Assembly: GCF_037975245.1 (NCBI RefSeq)
Contig: NC_092575.1
Coordinates: forward strand, 18,111,841-18,175,840
Length of the DNA: 64,000 nucleotides
Direction: 5' to 3'
Source of the DNA: Apostichopus japonicus
Lineage: Eukaryota; Echinodermata; Holothuroidea; Aspidochirotida; Stichopodidae
The first letter of the stretch is position 1. Every line of letters begins with the position of its first letter. Shown here piece by piece: positions 1 through 11,500 of the stretch. The notes beneath the pieces were generated by a model. The model saw only the letters and a list, made by a program, of their open reading frames with translations, had not been told where the DNA came from and did not search any database. The position numbers were made by a program, and so were the translations under genes.

Positions 1-33
1 TGAGATCGCGGCAAAAGCAAACTGCCCCCACCT

Positions 34-96
34 GGTCTCGAGCCCGCGATCCAAAATACGTCACGCTCTCGAGGTACAGAGCAACCAACCGCGCCA
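34..96 (-). promoter_or_regulatory. tRNA-like Pol III A and B boxes, example in arrays A/B
   Basis: Example copy; the pair recurs in essentially every monomer of arrays A and B. On the minus strand the A box TGGCGCGGTTGG lies at 96-85 and the B box GGCTCGAGACC at 44-34, with 40 bp between. Against the known consensus TRGCNNAGTNGG the A box matches 11 of 12 positions. Against GGTTCGANTCC the B box differs at two positions (C for T, A for T). The order and gap are those of tRNA genes and tRNA-derived SINEs. Against an intact tRNA, the T-arm stem next to the B box pairs at only about three of five positions. I read this as a decayed tRNA-derived head. Whether it is bound or transcribed cannot be told from sequence. 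Confidence 0.62.
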
Positions 97-2229
97 CGAC
101 AGCAGTTGATATAAATCTATGTTCGTTTCTAATACTTAAAGTTCCCAGAGAACGTATGAGATCGCGGCAAAAGCAAACTGCCCCCACCTGGTCTCGAGCC
201 CGCGATCCAAAATACGTCACGCTCTCGAGGTACAGAGCAAGCAACCGCGCCACGACAGCAGTTGATATAAATCTATGTTCGTTTCTAATACTTAAAGTTC
301 CCAGAGACCGTATGAGATCGCGGCAAAAGCAAACTGCCCCCACCTGGTCTCGAGCCCGCGATCCAAAATACGTCACGCTCTCGAGGTACAGAGCAACCAA
401 CCGAGCCACGACAGCAGTTGATATAAATCTATGTTCGTTTGTAATACTTAAAGTTCCCAGAGACCGTATGAGATCGCGGCAAAAGCAAACTGCCCCCACC
501 TGGTCTCGAGCCCGCGATCCAAAATACGTCACGCTCTCGAGGTACAGAGCAACCAACCGCGCCACGACAGCAGTTGATATAAATCTATGTTCGTTTCTAA
601 TCCTTAAAGTTCCCAGAGACCGTATGAGATCGCGGCAAAAGCAAACTGCCCCCACCTGGTCTCGATCCCGCGATCCAAAATACGTCACGCTCTCGAGGTA
701 CAGAGCAACCAACCGAGCCACGACAGCAGTTGATATAAATCTATGTTCGTTTCTAATACTTAAAGTTCCCAGAGACCGTATAAGATCGCGGCAAAAGCAA
801 ACTGCCCCCACCTGGTCTCGATCCCGCGATCCAAAATACGTCACGCTCTCGAGGTACAGAGCAACCAACCGCGCCACGACAGCAGTTGATGTAAATCTAT
901 GTTCGTTTCTAATACTTAAAGTTCCCAGAGACCGTATGAGATCGCCGCAAAAGCAAACTGCCCCCACCTGGTCTCGAGCCGCGATCCAAAATACGTCACG
1001 CTCTCGAGGTACAGAGCAACCAACCGCGCCACGACAGCAGTTGATATAAATCTATGTTCGTTTCTAATACTTAAAGTTCCCAGAGACCGTATGAGATCGC
1101 GGCAAAAGCAAACTGCCCCCACCTGGTCTCGAGCCCGCGATCCAAAATACGTCACGCTCTCGAGGTACAGAGCAAGCAACCGCGCCACGACAGCAGTTGA
1201 TATAAATCTATGTTCGTTTCTAATACTTAAAGTTCCCAGAGACCGTATAAGATCGCGGCAAAAGCAAACTGCCCCCACCTGGTCTCGAGCCCGCGATCCA
1301 AAATACGTCACGCTCTCGAGGTACAGAGCAAGCAACCGCGCCACGACAGCAGTTGATATAAATCTATGTTCGTTTCTAATACTTAAAGTTCCCAGAGACC
1401 GTATAAGATCGCGGCAAAAGCAAACTGCCCCCACCTGGTCTCGAGCCCGCGATCCAAAATACGTCACGCTCTCGAGGTACAGAGCAACCAACCGCGCCAC
1501 GACAGCAGTTGATATAAATCTATGTTCGTTTCTAATACTTAAAGTTCCAGAGACCGTATGAGATCGCGGCAAAAGCAAACTGCCCCCACCTGGTCTCGAG
1601 CCCGCGATCCAAAATACGTCACGCTCTCGAGGTACAGAGCAACCAACCGCGCCACGAGAGCAGTTGATATTAATCTATGTTCGTTTCTAATACTTAAAGT
1701 TCCCAGAGACCGTATGAGATCGCGGCAAAAGCAAACTGCCCCCACCTGGTCTCGAGCCCGCGATCCAAAATACGTCACGCTCTCGAGGTACAGAGCAACC
1801 AACCGCGCCACGACAGCAGTTGAAATAAATCTATGTTCGTTTCTAATACTTAAAGTTCCCAGAGACCGTATAAGATCGCCGCAAAAGCAAACTGCCCCCA
1901 CCTGGTCTCGAGCCCGCGATCCAAAATACGTCACGCTCTCGAGGTACAGAGCAACCAACCGCGCCACGACAGCAGTTGATATAAATCTATGTTCGTTTCT
2001 AATACTTAAAGTTCCCAGAGACCGTATGAGATCGCGGCAAAAGCAAACTGCCCCCACCTGGTCTCGAGCCCGCGATCCAAAATACGTCACGCTCTCGAGT
2101 TACAGAGCAACCAACCGAGCCACGACAGCAGTTGATATAAATCTATGTTCGTTTCTAATACTTAAAGTTCCCAGAGACCGTATAAGATCGCGGCAAAAGC
2201 AAACTGCCCCCACCTGGTCTCGAGCCCGC

Positions 2230-3730
2230 GATCCAAAATACGTCACGCTCTAGAGGTACAGAGCAACCAACCGCGCCACGACAGCAGTTGATATAAATCT
2301 ATGTTCGTTTCTAATGCTTACAGTTCCCAGAGACCGTATGAGATCGCGGCAAAAGCAAACTGCCCCCACCTGGTCTCGAGCCCGCGATCCAAAATACGTC
2401 ACGCTCTCGAGGTACAGAGCAACCAACCGCGCCACGACAGCAGTTGATATAAATCTATGTTCGTTTCTAATACTTAAAGTTCCAGAGACCGTATGAGATC
2501 GCGGCAAAAGCAAACTGCCCCACCTGGTCTCGAGCCCGCGATCCAAAATACGTCACGCTCTCGAGGTACAGAGCAACCAACCGCGCCACGACAGCAGTTG
2601 ATATAAATCTATGTTCGTTTCTAATACTTAAAGTTCCCAGAGACCGTATGAGATCGCGGCAAAAGCAAACTGCCCCCACCTGGTCTCGAGCCCGCGATCC
2701 AAAATACGTCACGCTCTAGAGGTACAGAGCAACCAACCGCGCCACGACAGCAGTTGATATAAATCTATGTTCGTTTCTAATACTTAAAATTCCCAGAGAC
2801 CGTATAAGATCGCGGCAAAAGCAAACTGCCCCCACCTGGTCTCGAGCCCGCGATCCAAAATACGTCACGCTCTCGAGGTACAGAGCAACCAACCGCGCCA
2901 CGACAGCAGTTGATATAAATCTATGTTCGTTTCTAATGCTTAAAGTTCCCAGAGACCGTATGAGATCGCGGCAAAAGCAAACTGCGCTGGCCTGGTCTCG
3001 AGCCCGCGATCCAAAATACGTCACGCTCTCGAGGTACAGAGCAACCAACCGCGCCACGACAGCAGTTGATATAAATCTATGTTCGTTTCTAATGCTTACA
3101 GTTCCCAGAGACCGTATGAGATCGCGGCAAAAGCAAACTGCCCCCACCTGGTCTCGAGCCCGCGATCCAAAATACGTCACGCTCTCGAGGTACAGAGCAA
3201 CCAACCGCGCCACGACAGCAGTTGATATAAATCTATGTTCGTTTCTAATACTTAAAGTTCCAGAGACCGTATGAGATCGCGGCAAAAGCAAACTGCCCCC
3301 ACCTGGTCTCGAGCCCGCGATCCAAAATACGTCACGCTCTCGAGGTACAGAGCAACCAACCGCGCCACGACAGCAGTTGATATAAATCTATGTTCGTTTC
3401 TAATACTTAAAGTTCCCAGAGACCGTATAAGATCGCGGCAAAAGCAAACTGCCCCCACCTGGTCTCGAGCCCGCGATCCAAAATACGTCACGCTCTAGAG
3501 GTACAGAGCAACCAACCGCGCCACGACAGCAGTTGATATAAATCTATGTTCGTTTCTAATACTTAAAATTCCCAGAGACCGTATAAGATCGCGGCAAAAG
3601 CAAACTGCCCCTACCTGGTCTCGAGCCCGCGATCCAAAATACGTCACGCTCTCGAGGTACAGAGCAACCAACCGCGCCACGACAGCAGTTGATATAAATC
3701 TATGTTCGTTTCTAATGCTTAAAGTTCCCA
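2230..3730 (-). repeat. Imperfect five-monomer higher-order repeat in array A
   Basis: Diagnostic variants recur at a spacing of 778-779 bp, which is five monomers less one or two deleted bases. The CTAGAG variant is at 2,718 and 3,497, the G-to-A change giving AAAATTCCC at 2,789 and 3,568, and the A-to-G change giving ATGCTT at 2,938 and 3,717. The GCTTACAG variant is at 2,316 and 3,094, and the single-C deletion at 2,481 and 3,259. Not every variant is shared (a GCGCTGGCCTGG variant at about 2,985 is absent from the next unit), so the repeat is imperfect. This suggests a block of about five monomers was copied as a unit and the copies then diverged. Confidence 0.7.
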
Positions 3731-6700
3731 GAGACCGTATGAGATCGCGGCAAAAGCAAACTGCCCCCACCTGGTCTCGAGCCCGCGATCCAAAATACGT
3801 CACGCTCTCGAGGTACAGAGCAACCAACCGCGCCACGACAGCAGTTGATATAAATCTATGTTCGTTTCTAATACTTAAAGTTCCAGAGACCGTATGAGAT
3901 CGCGGCAAAAGCAAACTGCCCCCACCTGGTCTCGAGCCCGCGATCCAAAATACGTCACGCTCTCGAGGTACAGAGCAACCAACCGCGCCACGACAGCAGT
4001 TGATATAAATCTATGTTCGTTTCTAATACTTAAAGTTCCCAGAGACCGTATAAGATCGCGGCAAAAGCAAACTGCCCCCACCTGGTCTCGAGCCCGCGAT
4101 CCAAAATACGTCACGCTCTCGAGGTACAGAGCAAGCAACCGCGCCACGACAGCAGTTGATATAAATCTATGTTCGTTTCTAATACTTAAAGTTCCAGAGA
4201 CCGTATGAGATCGCGGCAAAAGCAAACTGCCCCCACCTGGTCTCGAGCCCGCGATCCAAAATACGTCACGCTCTCGAGGTACAGAGCAACCAACCGCGCC
4301 ACGACAGCAGTTGATATAAATCTATGTTCGTTTCTAATACTTAAAGTTCCCAGAGACCGTATATGATCGCGGCAAAAGCAAACTGCGCTGGCCTGGTCTC
4401 GAGCCCGCGATCCAAAATACGTCACGCTCTCGAGGTACAGAGCAACCAACCGCGCCACGACAGCAGTTGATATAAATCTATGTTCGTTTCTAATACTTAA
4501 AGTTCCCAGAGACCGTATAAGATCGCGGCAAAAGCAAACTGCCCCCACCTGGTCTCGAGCCCGCGATCCAAAATACGTCACGCTCTCGAGTTACAGAGCA
4601 ACCAACCGCGCCACGACAGCAGTTGATATAAATCTATGTTCGTTTCTAATACTTAAAGTTCCAGAGACCGTATGAGATCGCGGCAAAAGCAAACTGCCCC
4701 CACCTGGTCTCGAGCCCGCGATCCAAATACGTCACGCTCTCGAGGTACAGAGCAACCAACCGCGCCACGACAGCAGTTGATATAAATCTATGTTCGTTTC
4801 TAATACTTAAAGTTCCCAGAGACCGTATAAGATCGCGGCAAAAGCAAACTGCCCCCACCTGGTCTCGAGCCCGCGATCCAAAATACGTCACGCTCTCGAG
4901 GTACAGAGCAACCAACCGCGCCACGACAGCAGTTGATATAAATCTATGTTCGTTTCTAATACTTAAAGTTCCCAGAGACCGTATGAGATCGCGGCAAAAG
5001 CAAACTGCCCCCATCTGGTCTCGAGCCCGCGATCCAAAATACGTCACGCTCTCGAGGTACAGAGCAACCAACCGCGCCACGACAGCAGTTGATATAAATC
5101 TATGTTCGTTTCTAATACTTAAAGTTCCCAGAGACCGTATAAGATCGCGGCAAAAGCAAACTGCCCCCACCTGGTCTCGAGCCCGCGATCCAAAATACGT
5201 CACGCTCTCGAGTTACAGAGCAACCAACCGCGCCACGACAGCAGTTGATATAAATCTATGTTCGTTTCTAATACTTAAAGTTCCCAGAGACCGTATGAGA
5301 TCGCGGCAAAAGCAAACTGCCCCCACCTGGTCTCGAGCCCGCGATCCAAAATACGTCACGCTCTCGAGGTACAGAACAACCAACCGCGCCACGACAGCAG
5401 TTGATATAAATCTGTGTTCGTTTCTAATACTTAAAGTTCCCAGAGACCGTATGAGATCGCGGCAAAAGCAAACTGCCCCCACCTGGTCTCGAGCCCGCGA
5501 TCCAAAATACGTCACGCTCTCGATGTACAGAGCAACCAACCGAGCCACGACAGCAGTTGATATAAATCTATGTTCGTTTCTAATACTTAAAGTTCCCAGA
5601 GACCGTATGAGATCGCGGCAAAAGCAAACTGCCCCCACCTGGTCTCGAGCCCGCGATCCAAAATACGTCACGCTCTCGAGGTACAGAGCAACCAACCGAG
5701 CCACGATAGCAGTTGATATAAATCTATGTTCGTTTCTAATACTTAAAGTTCCAGAGACCGTATGAGATCGCGGCAAAAGCAAACTGCCCCCACCTGGTCT
5801 CGAGCCCGCGATCCAAAATACGTCACGCTCTCGAGGTACAGAGCAACCAACCGCGCCACGACAGCAGTTGATATAAATCTATGTTCGTTTCTAATACTTA
5901 AAGTTCCAGAGACCGTATGAGATCGCGGCAAAAGCAAACTGCCCCCATCTGGTCTCGAGCCCGCGATCCAAAATACGTCACGCTCTCGAGGTACAGAGCA
6001 ACCAACCGCGCCACGACAGCAGTTGATATAAATCTATGTTCGTTTCTAATACTTAAAGTTCCCAGAGACCGTATAAGATCGCAGCAAAAGCAAATTGCCC
6101 CCATCTGGTCTCGAGCCCGCGATCCAAAATACGTCACGCTCTCGAGGTACAGAGCAACCAACCGCGCCACGAGAGCAGTTGATATTAATCTATGTTCGTT
6201 TCTAATACTTAAAGTTCCCAGAGACCGTATAAGATCGCGGCAAAAGCAAACTGCCCCCACCTGGTCTCGAGCCCGCGATCCAGAATACGTCACGCTCTCG
6301 AGGTACAGAGCAACCAACCGCGCCACGACAGCAGTTGATATAAATCTATGTTCGTTTCTAATACTTAAAGTTCCCAGAGACCGTATGAGATCGCAGCAAA
6401 AGCAAAATGCGCCCATCTGGTCTCGAGCCCGCGATCCAGAATACGTCACGCTCTCGAGGTACAGAGCAACCAACCTCGCCACGACAGCAGTTGATGTAAA
6501 TCTATGTTCGTTTCTAATACTTAAAGTTCCCAGAGACCGTATGAGATCGCGGCAAAAGCAAATTGCCCCCATCTGGTCTCGAGCCCGCGATCCAGAATAC
6601 GTCACGCTCTCGAGGTACAGAGCAACCAACCGCGCCACGACAGCAGTTGATATAAATCTATGTTCGTTTCTAATACTTAAAGTTCCCAGAGACCGTATGA

Positions 6701-6841
6701 GATCGCGGCAAAAGCAAACTGCCCCCACCTGGTCTCGAGCCCGCGATCCAAAATACGTCACGCTCTCGAGGTACAGAGCAACCAACCGCGCCACGACAGC
6801 AGTTGATATAAATCTATGTTCGTTTCTAATACTTAAAGTTC

Positions 6842-8390
6842 CCAGAGACCGTATAAGATCGCGGCAAAAGCAAACTGCCCCCACCTGGTCTCGAGCCCGC
6901 GATCCAAAATACGTCACGCTCTCGAGGTACAGAACAACCAACCGAGCCACGACAGCAGTTGATATAAATCTATGTTCGTTTCTAATACTTAAAGTATCCA
7001 GAGACCGTATGAGATCGCGGCAAAAGCAAACTGCCCCCACCTGGTCTCGAGCCCGCGATCCAAAATACGTCACGCTCTCGAGGTACAGAACAACCAACCG
7101 AGCCACGACAGCAGTTGATATAAATCTATGTTCGTTTCTAATACTTAAAGTTCCCAGAGACCGTATGAGATCGCGGCAAAAGCAAACTGCCCCCACCTGG
7201 TCTCGAGCCCGCGATCCAAAATACGTCACGCTCTCGAGGTACAGAGCAACCAACCGCGCCACGACAGCAGTTGATATAAATCTATGTTCGTTTCTAATAC
7301 TTAAAGTTCCCAGAGAACGTATGAGATCGCGGCAAAAGCAAACTGCCCCCACCTGGTCTCGAGCCCGCGATCCAAAATACGTCACGCTCTCGAGGTACAG
7401 AACAACCAACCGCGCCACGACAGCAGTTGATATAAATCTATGTTCGTTTCTAATACTTAAAGTTCCCAGAGACCGTATAAGATCGCGGCAAAAGCAAACT
7501 GCCCCCATCTGGTCTCGAGCCCGCGATCCAAAATACGTCACGCTCTCGAGGTACAGAGCAACCAACCGCGCCACGACAGCAGTTGATATAAATCTATGTT
7601 CGTTTCTAATACTTAAAGTTCCCAGAGACCGTATAAGATCGCGGCAAAAGCAAACTGCCCCCACCTGGTCTCGAGCCCGCGATCCAAAATACGTCACGCT
7701 CTCGAGTTACAGAGCAACCAACCGCGCCACGACAGCAGTTGATATAAATCTATGTTCGTTTCTAATACTTAAAGTTCCCAGAGACCGTATGAGATCGCGG
7801 CAAAAGCAAACTGCCCCCACCTGGTCTCGAGCCCGCGATCCAAAATACGTCACGCTCTCGAGGTACAGAGCAACCAACCGCGCCACGACAGCAGTTGATA
7901 TAAATCTATGTTCGTTTCTAATACTTAAAGTTCCCAGAGACCGTATAAGATCGCGGCAAAAGCAAACTGCCCCCACCTGGTCTCGAGCCCGCGATCCAAA
8001 ATACGTCACGCTCTCGAGGTACAGAGCAACCAACCGCGCCACGACAGCAGTTGATATAAATCTATGTTCGTTTCTAATACTTAAAGTTCCCAGAGACCGT
8101 ATAAGATCGCGGCAAAAGCAAACTGCCCCCACCTGGTCTCGAGCCCGCGATCCAAAATACGTCACGCTCTCGAGGTACAGAACAACCAACCGAGCCACGA
8201 CAGCAGTTGATATAAATCTATGTTCGTTTCTAATACTTAAAGTATCCAGAGACCGTATGAGATCGCGGCAAAAGCAAACTGCCCCCACCTGGTCTCGAGC
8301 CCGCGATCCAAAATACGTCACGCTCTCGAGGTACAGAACAACCAACCGAGCCACGACAGCAGTTGATATAAATCTATGTTCGTTTCTAAT
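6842..8390 (-). repeat. Eight-monomer duplication at the inner edge of array A
   Basis: Two adjacent monomers carrying ACAGAAC, CCGAGCC and AGTATCCAG occur at about 6,930-7,110 and again at about 8,178-8,360. The spacing is 1,248 bp, exactly eight times 156. For instance the block beginning AGGTACAGAA starts at 7,081 and at 8,329. The match fails to the left, where TGAGATC near 6,697 aligns with TAAGATC near 7,945. To the right it runs up to the mosaic boundary monomer. The shared haplotype points to copying of at least about 400 bp next to the point where the homogeneous array begins. Confidence 0.65.
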
Positions 8391-8554
8391 ACTTAAACGT
8401 TCCCAGAGGACCCGTATGAGATCGCGGCAAAAGCAAACTGCCCCCACCTGGTCTCGTGCCCGCGATCCCAAAATACGTCACGCTCTCGAGGTACAGAGCA
8501 ACCAACCGCGCCACGACAGCAGTTGATATAAATCTATGTTCGTTTCTAATACTT
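8391..8554 (-). repeat. Mosaic boundary monomer between arrays A and B
   Basis: This single monomer has features of both arrays plus private insertions. At 8,395-8,417 it reads AAACGTTCCCAGAGGACCCG, combining the AAAC of array B with the TTCCC of array A and adding bases in GAGGACCCG. It also has CTCGTGCCC instead of CTCGAGCCC (A to T at 8,457) and an extra C near 8,467-8,469. To its left all monomers are array A type; from 8,555 onward all are array B type. It may be a real recombination breakpoint or a consensus error where two sequence populations were joined. Confidence 0.8.
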
Positions 8555-11500
8555 AAACTTCCAGAGACCGTATAAGATCGCGGCAAAAGCAAACTGCCCC
8601 CACCTGGTCTCGAGCCCGCGATCCAAAATACGTCACGCTCTCGAGGTACAGAGCAACCAACCGCGCCACGACAGCAGTTGATATAAATCTATGTTCGTTT
8701 CTAATACTTAAACTTCCAGAGACCGTATAAGATCGCGGCAAAAGCAAACTGCCCCCACCTGGTCTCGAGCCCGCGATCCAAAATACGTCACGCTCTCGAG
8801 GTACAGAGCAACCAACCGCGCCACGACAGCAGTTGATATAAATCTATGTTCGTTTCTAATACTTAAACTTCCAGAGACCGTATAAGATCGCGGCAAAAGC
8901 AAACTGCCCCCACCTGGTCTCGAGCCCGCGATCCAAAATACGTCACGCTCTCGAGGTACAGAGCAACCAACCGCGCCACGACAGCAGTTGATATAAATCT
9001 ATGTTCGTTTCTAATACTTAAACTTCCAGAGACCGTATAAGATCGCGGCAAAAGCAAACTGCCCCCACCTGGTCTCGAGCCCGCGATCCAAAATACGTCA
9101 CGCTCTCGAGGTACAGAGCAACCAACCGCGCCACGACAGCAGTTGATATAAATCTATGTTCGTTTCTAATACTTAAACTTCCAGAGACCGTATAAGATCG
9201 CGGCAAAAGCAAACTGCCCCCACCTGGTCTCGAGCCCGCGATCCAAAATACGTCACGCTCTCGAGGTACAGAGCAACCAACCGCGCCACGACAGCAGTTG
9301 ATATAAATCTATGTTCGTTTCTAATACTTAAACTTCCAGAGACCGTATAAGATCGCGGCAAAAGCAAACTGCCCCCACCTGGTCTCGAGCCCGCGATCCA
9401 AAATACGTCACGCTCTCGAGGTACAGAGCAACCAACCGCGCCACGACAGCAGTTGATATAAATCTATGTTCGTTTCTAATACTTAAACTTCCAGAGACCG
9501 TATAAGATCGCGGCAAAAGCAAACTGCCCCCACCTGGTCTCGAGCCCGCGATCCAAAATACGTCACGCTCTCGAGGTACAGAGCAACCAACCGCGCCACG
9601 ACAGCAGTTGATAAATCTATGTTCGTTTCTAATACTTAAACTTCCAGAGACCGTATAAGATCGCGGCAAAAGCAAACTGCCCCCACCTGGTCTCGAGCCC
9701 GCGATCCAAAATACGTCACGCTCTCGAGGTACAGAGCAACCAACCGCGCCACGACAGCAGTTGATATAAATCTATGTTCGTTTCTAATACTTAAACTTCC
9801 AGAGACCGTATAAGATCGCGGCAAAAGCAAACTGCCCCCACCTGGTCTCGAGCCCGCGATCCAAAATACGTCACGCTCTCGAGGTACAGAGCAACCAACC
9901 GCGCCACGACAGCAGTTGATATAAATCTATGTTCGTTTCTAATACTTAAACTTCCAGAGACCGTATAAGATCGCGGCAAAAGCAAACTGCCCCCACCTGG
10001 TCTCGAGCCCGCGATCCAAAATACGTCACGCTCTCGAGGTACAGAGCAACCAACCGCGCCACGACAGCAGTTGATATAAATCTATGTTCGTTTCTAATAC
10101 TTAAACTTCCAGAGACCGTATAAGATCGCGGCAAAAGCAAACTGCCCCCACCTGGTCTCGAGCCCGCGATCCAAAATACGTCACGCTCTCGAGGTACAGA
10201 GCAACCAACCGCGCCACGACAGCAGTTGATATAAATCTATGTTCGTTTCTAATACTTAAACTTCCAGAGACCGTATAAGATCGCGGCAAAAGCAAACTGC
10301 CCCCACCTGGTCTCGAGCCCGCGATCCAAAATACGTCACGCTCTCGAGGTACAGAGCAACCAACCGCGCCACGACAGCAGTTGATATAAATCTATGTTCG
10401 TTTCTAATACTTAAACTTCCAGAGACCGTATAAGATCGCGGCAAAAGCAAACTGCCCCCACCTGGTCTCGAGCCCGCGATCCAAAATACGTCACGCTCTC
10501 GAGGTACAGAGCAACCAACCGCGCCACGACAGCAGTTGATATAAATCTATGTTCGTTTCTAATACTTAAACTTCCAGAGACCGTATAAGATCGCGGCAAA
10601 AGCAAACTGCCCCCACCTGGTCTCGAGCCCGCGATCCAAAATACGTCACGCTCTCGAGGTACAGAGCAACCAACCGCGCCACGACAGCAGTTGATATAAA
10701 TCTATGTTCGTTTCTAATACTTAAACTTCCAGAGACCGTATAAGATCGCGGCAAAAGCAAACTGCCCCCACCTGGTCTCGAGCCCGCGATCCAAAATACG
10801 TCACGCTCTCGAGGTACAGAGCAACCAACCGCGCCACGACAGCAGTTGATATAAATCTATGTTCGTTTCTAATACTTAAACTTCCAGAGACCGTATAAGA
10901 TCGCGGCAAAAGCAAACTGCCCCCACCTGGTCTCGAGCCCGCGATCCAAAATACGTCACGCTCTCGAGGTACAGAGCAACCAACCGCGCCACGACAGCAG
11001 TTGATATAAATCTATGTTCGTTTCTAATACTTAAACTTCCAGAGACCGTATAAGATCGCGGCAAAAGCAAACTGCCCCCACCTGGTCTCGAGCCCGCGAT
11101 CCAAAATACGTCACGCTCTCGAGGTACAGAGCAACCAACCGCGCCACGACAGCAGTTGATATAAATCTATGTTCGTTTCTAATACTTAAACTTCCAGAGA
11201 CCGTATAAGATCGCGGCAAAAGCAAACTGCCCCCACCTGGTCTCGAGCCCGCGATCCAAAATACGTCACGCTCTCGAGGTACAGAGCAACCAACCGCGCC
11301 ACGACAGCAGTTGATATAAATCTATGTTCGTTTCTAATACTTAAACTTCCAGAGACCGTATAAGATCGCGGCAAAAGCAAACTGCCCCCACCTGGTCTCG
11401 AGCCCGCGATCCAAAATACGTCACGCTCTCGAGGTACAGAGCAACCAACCGCGCCACGACAGCAGTTGATATAAATCTATGTTCGTTTCTAATACTTAAA

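Larger units (their letters stand above)
1..8390 (-). repeat. Satellite array A: diverged ~156-bp monomers
   Basis: About 54 head-to-tail monomers, most 156 bp long, a few 155 bp through loss of one C in the GTTCCCAGAG motif (for example near 1,547, 2,481, 3,259, 3,882, 4,192, 4,661, 5,751 and 5,907). Strand is given for the tRNA-like reading of the monomer. Monomers differ by scattered substitutions: TGAGATC/TAAGATC, CTCGAG/CTAGAG, GAGGTAC/GAGTTAC, GAGCAACC/GAGCAAGC, ACAGAGC/ACAGAAC, CACCTGG/CATCTGG. Array A differs consistently from array B at one short segment, AAAGTTCCCAGAG here against AAACTTCCAGAG there. Because 156 is 52 codons, long frames stay open on both strands, but nothing indicates a protein. 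The window opens inside this array, so its left end is not seen. The scatter of old variants suggests the less homogenised flank of the field. Confidence 0.97.

Noticed and set aside
156-8526. Many open frames with a 52-residue repeat on both strands of array A
   Set aside because: They follow from the 156-bp period and occur on both strands at once. They are broken by random one-base deletions and by CTAGAG stops, and show no recognisable domain.
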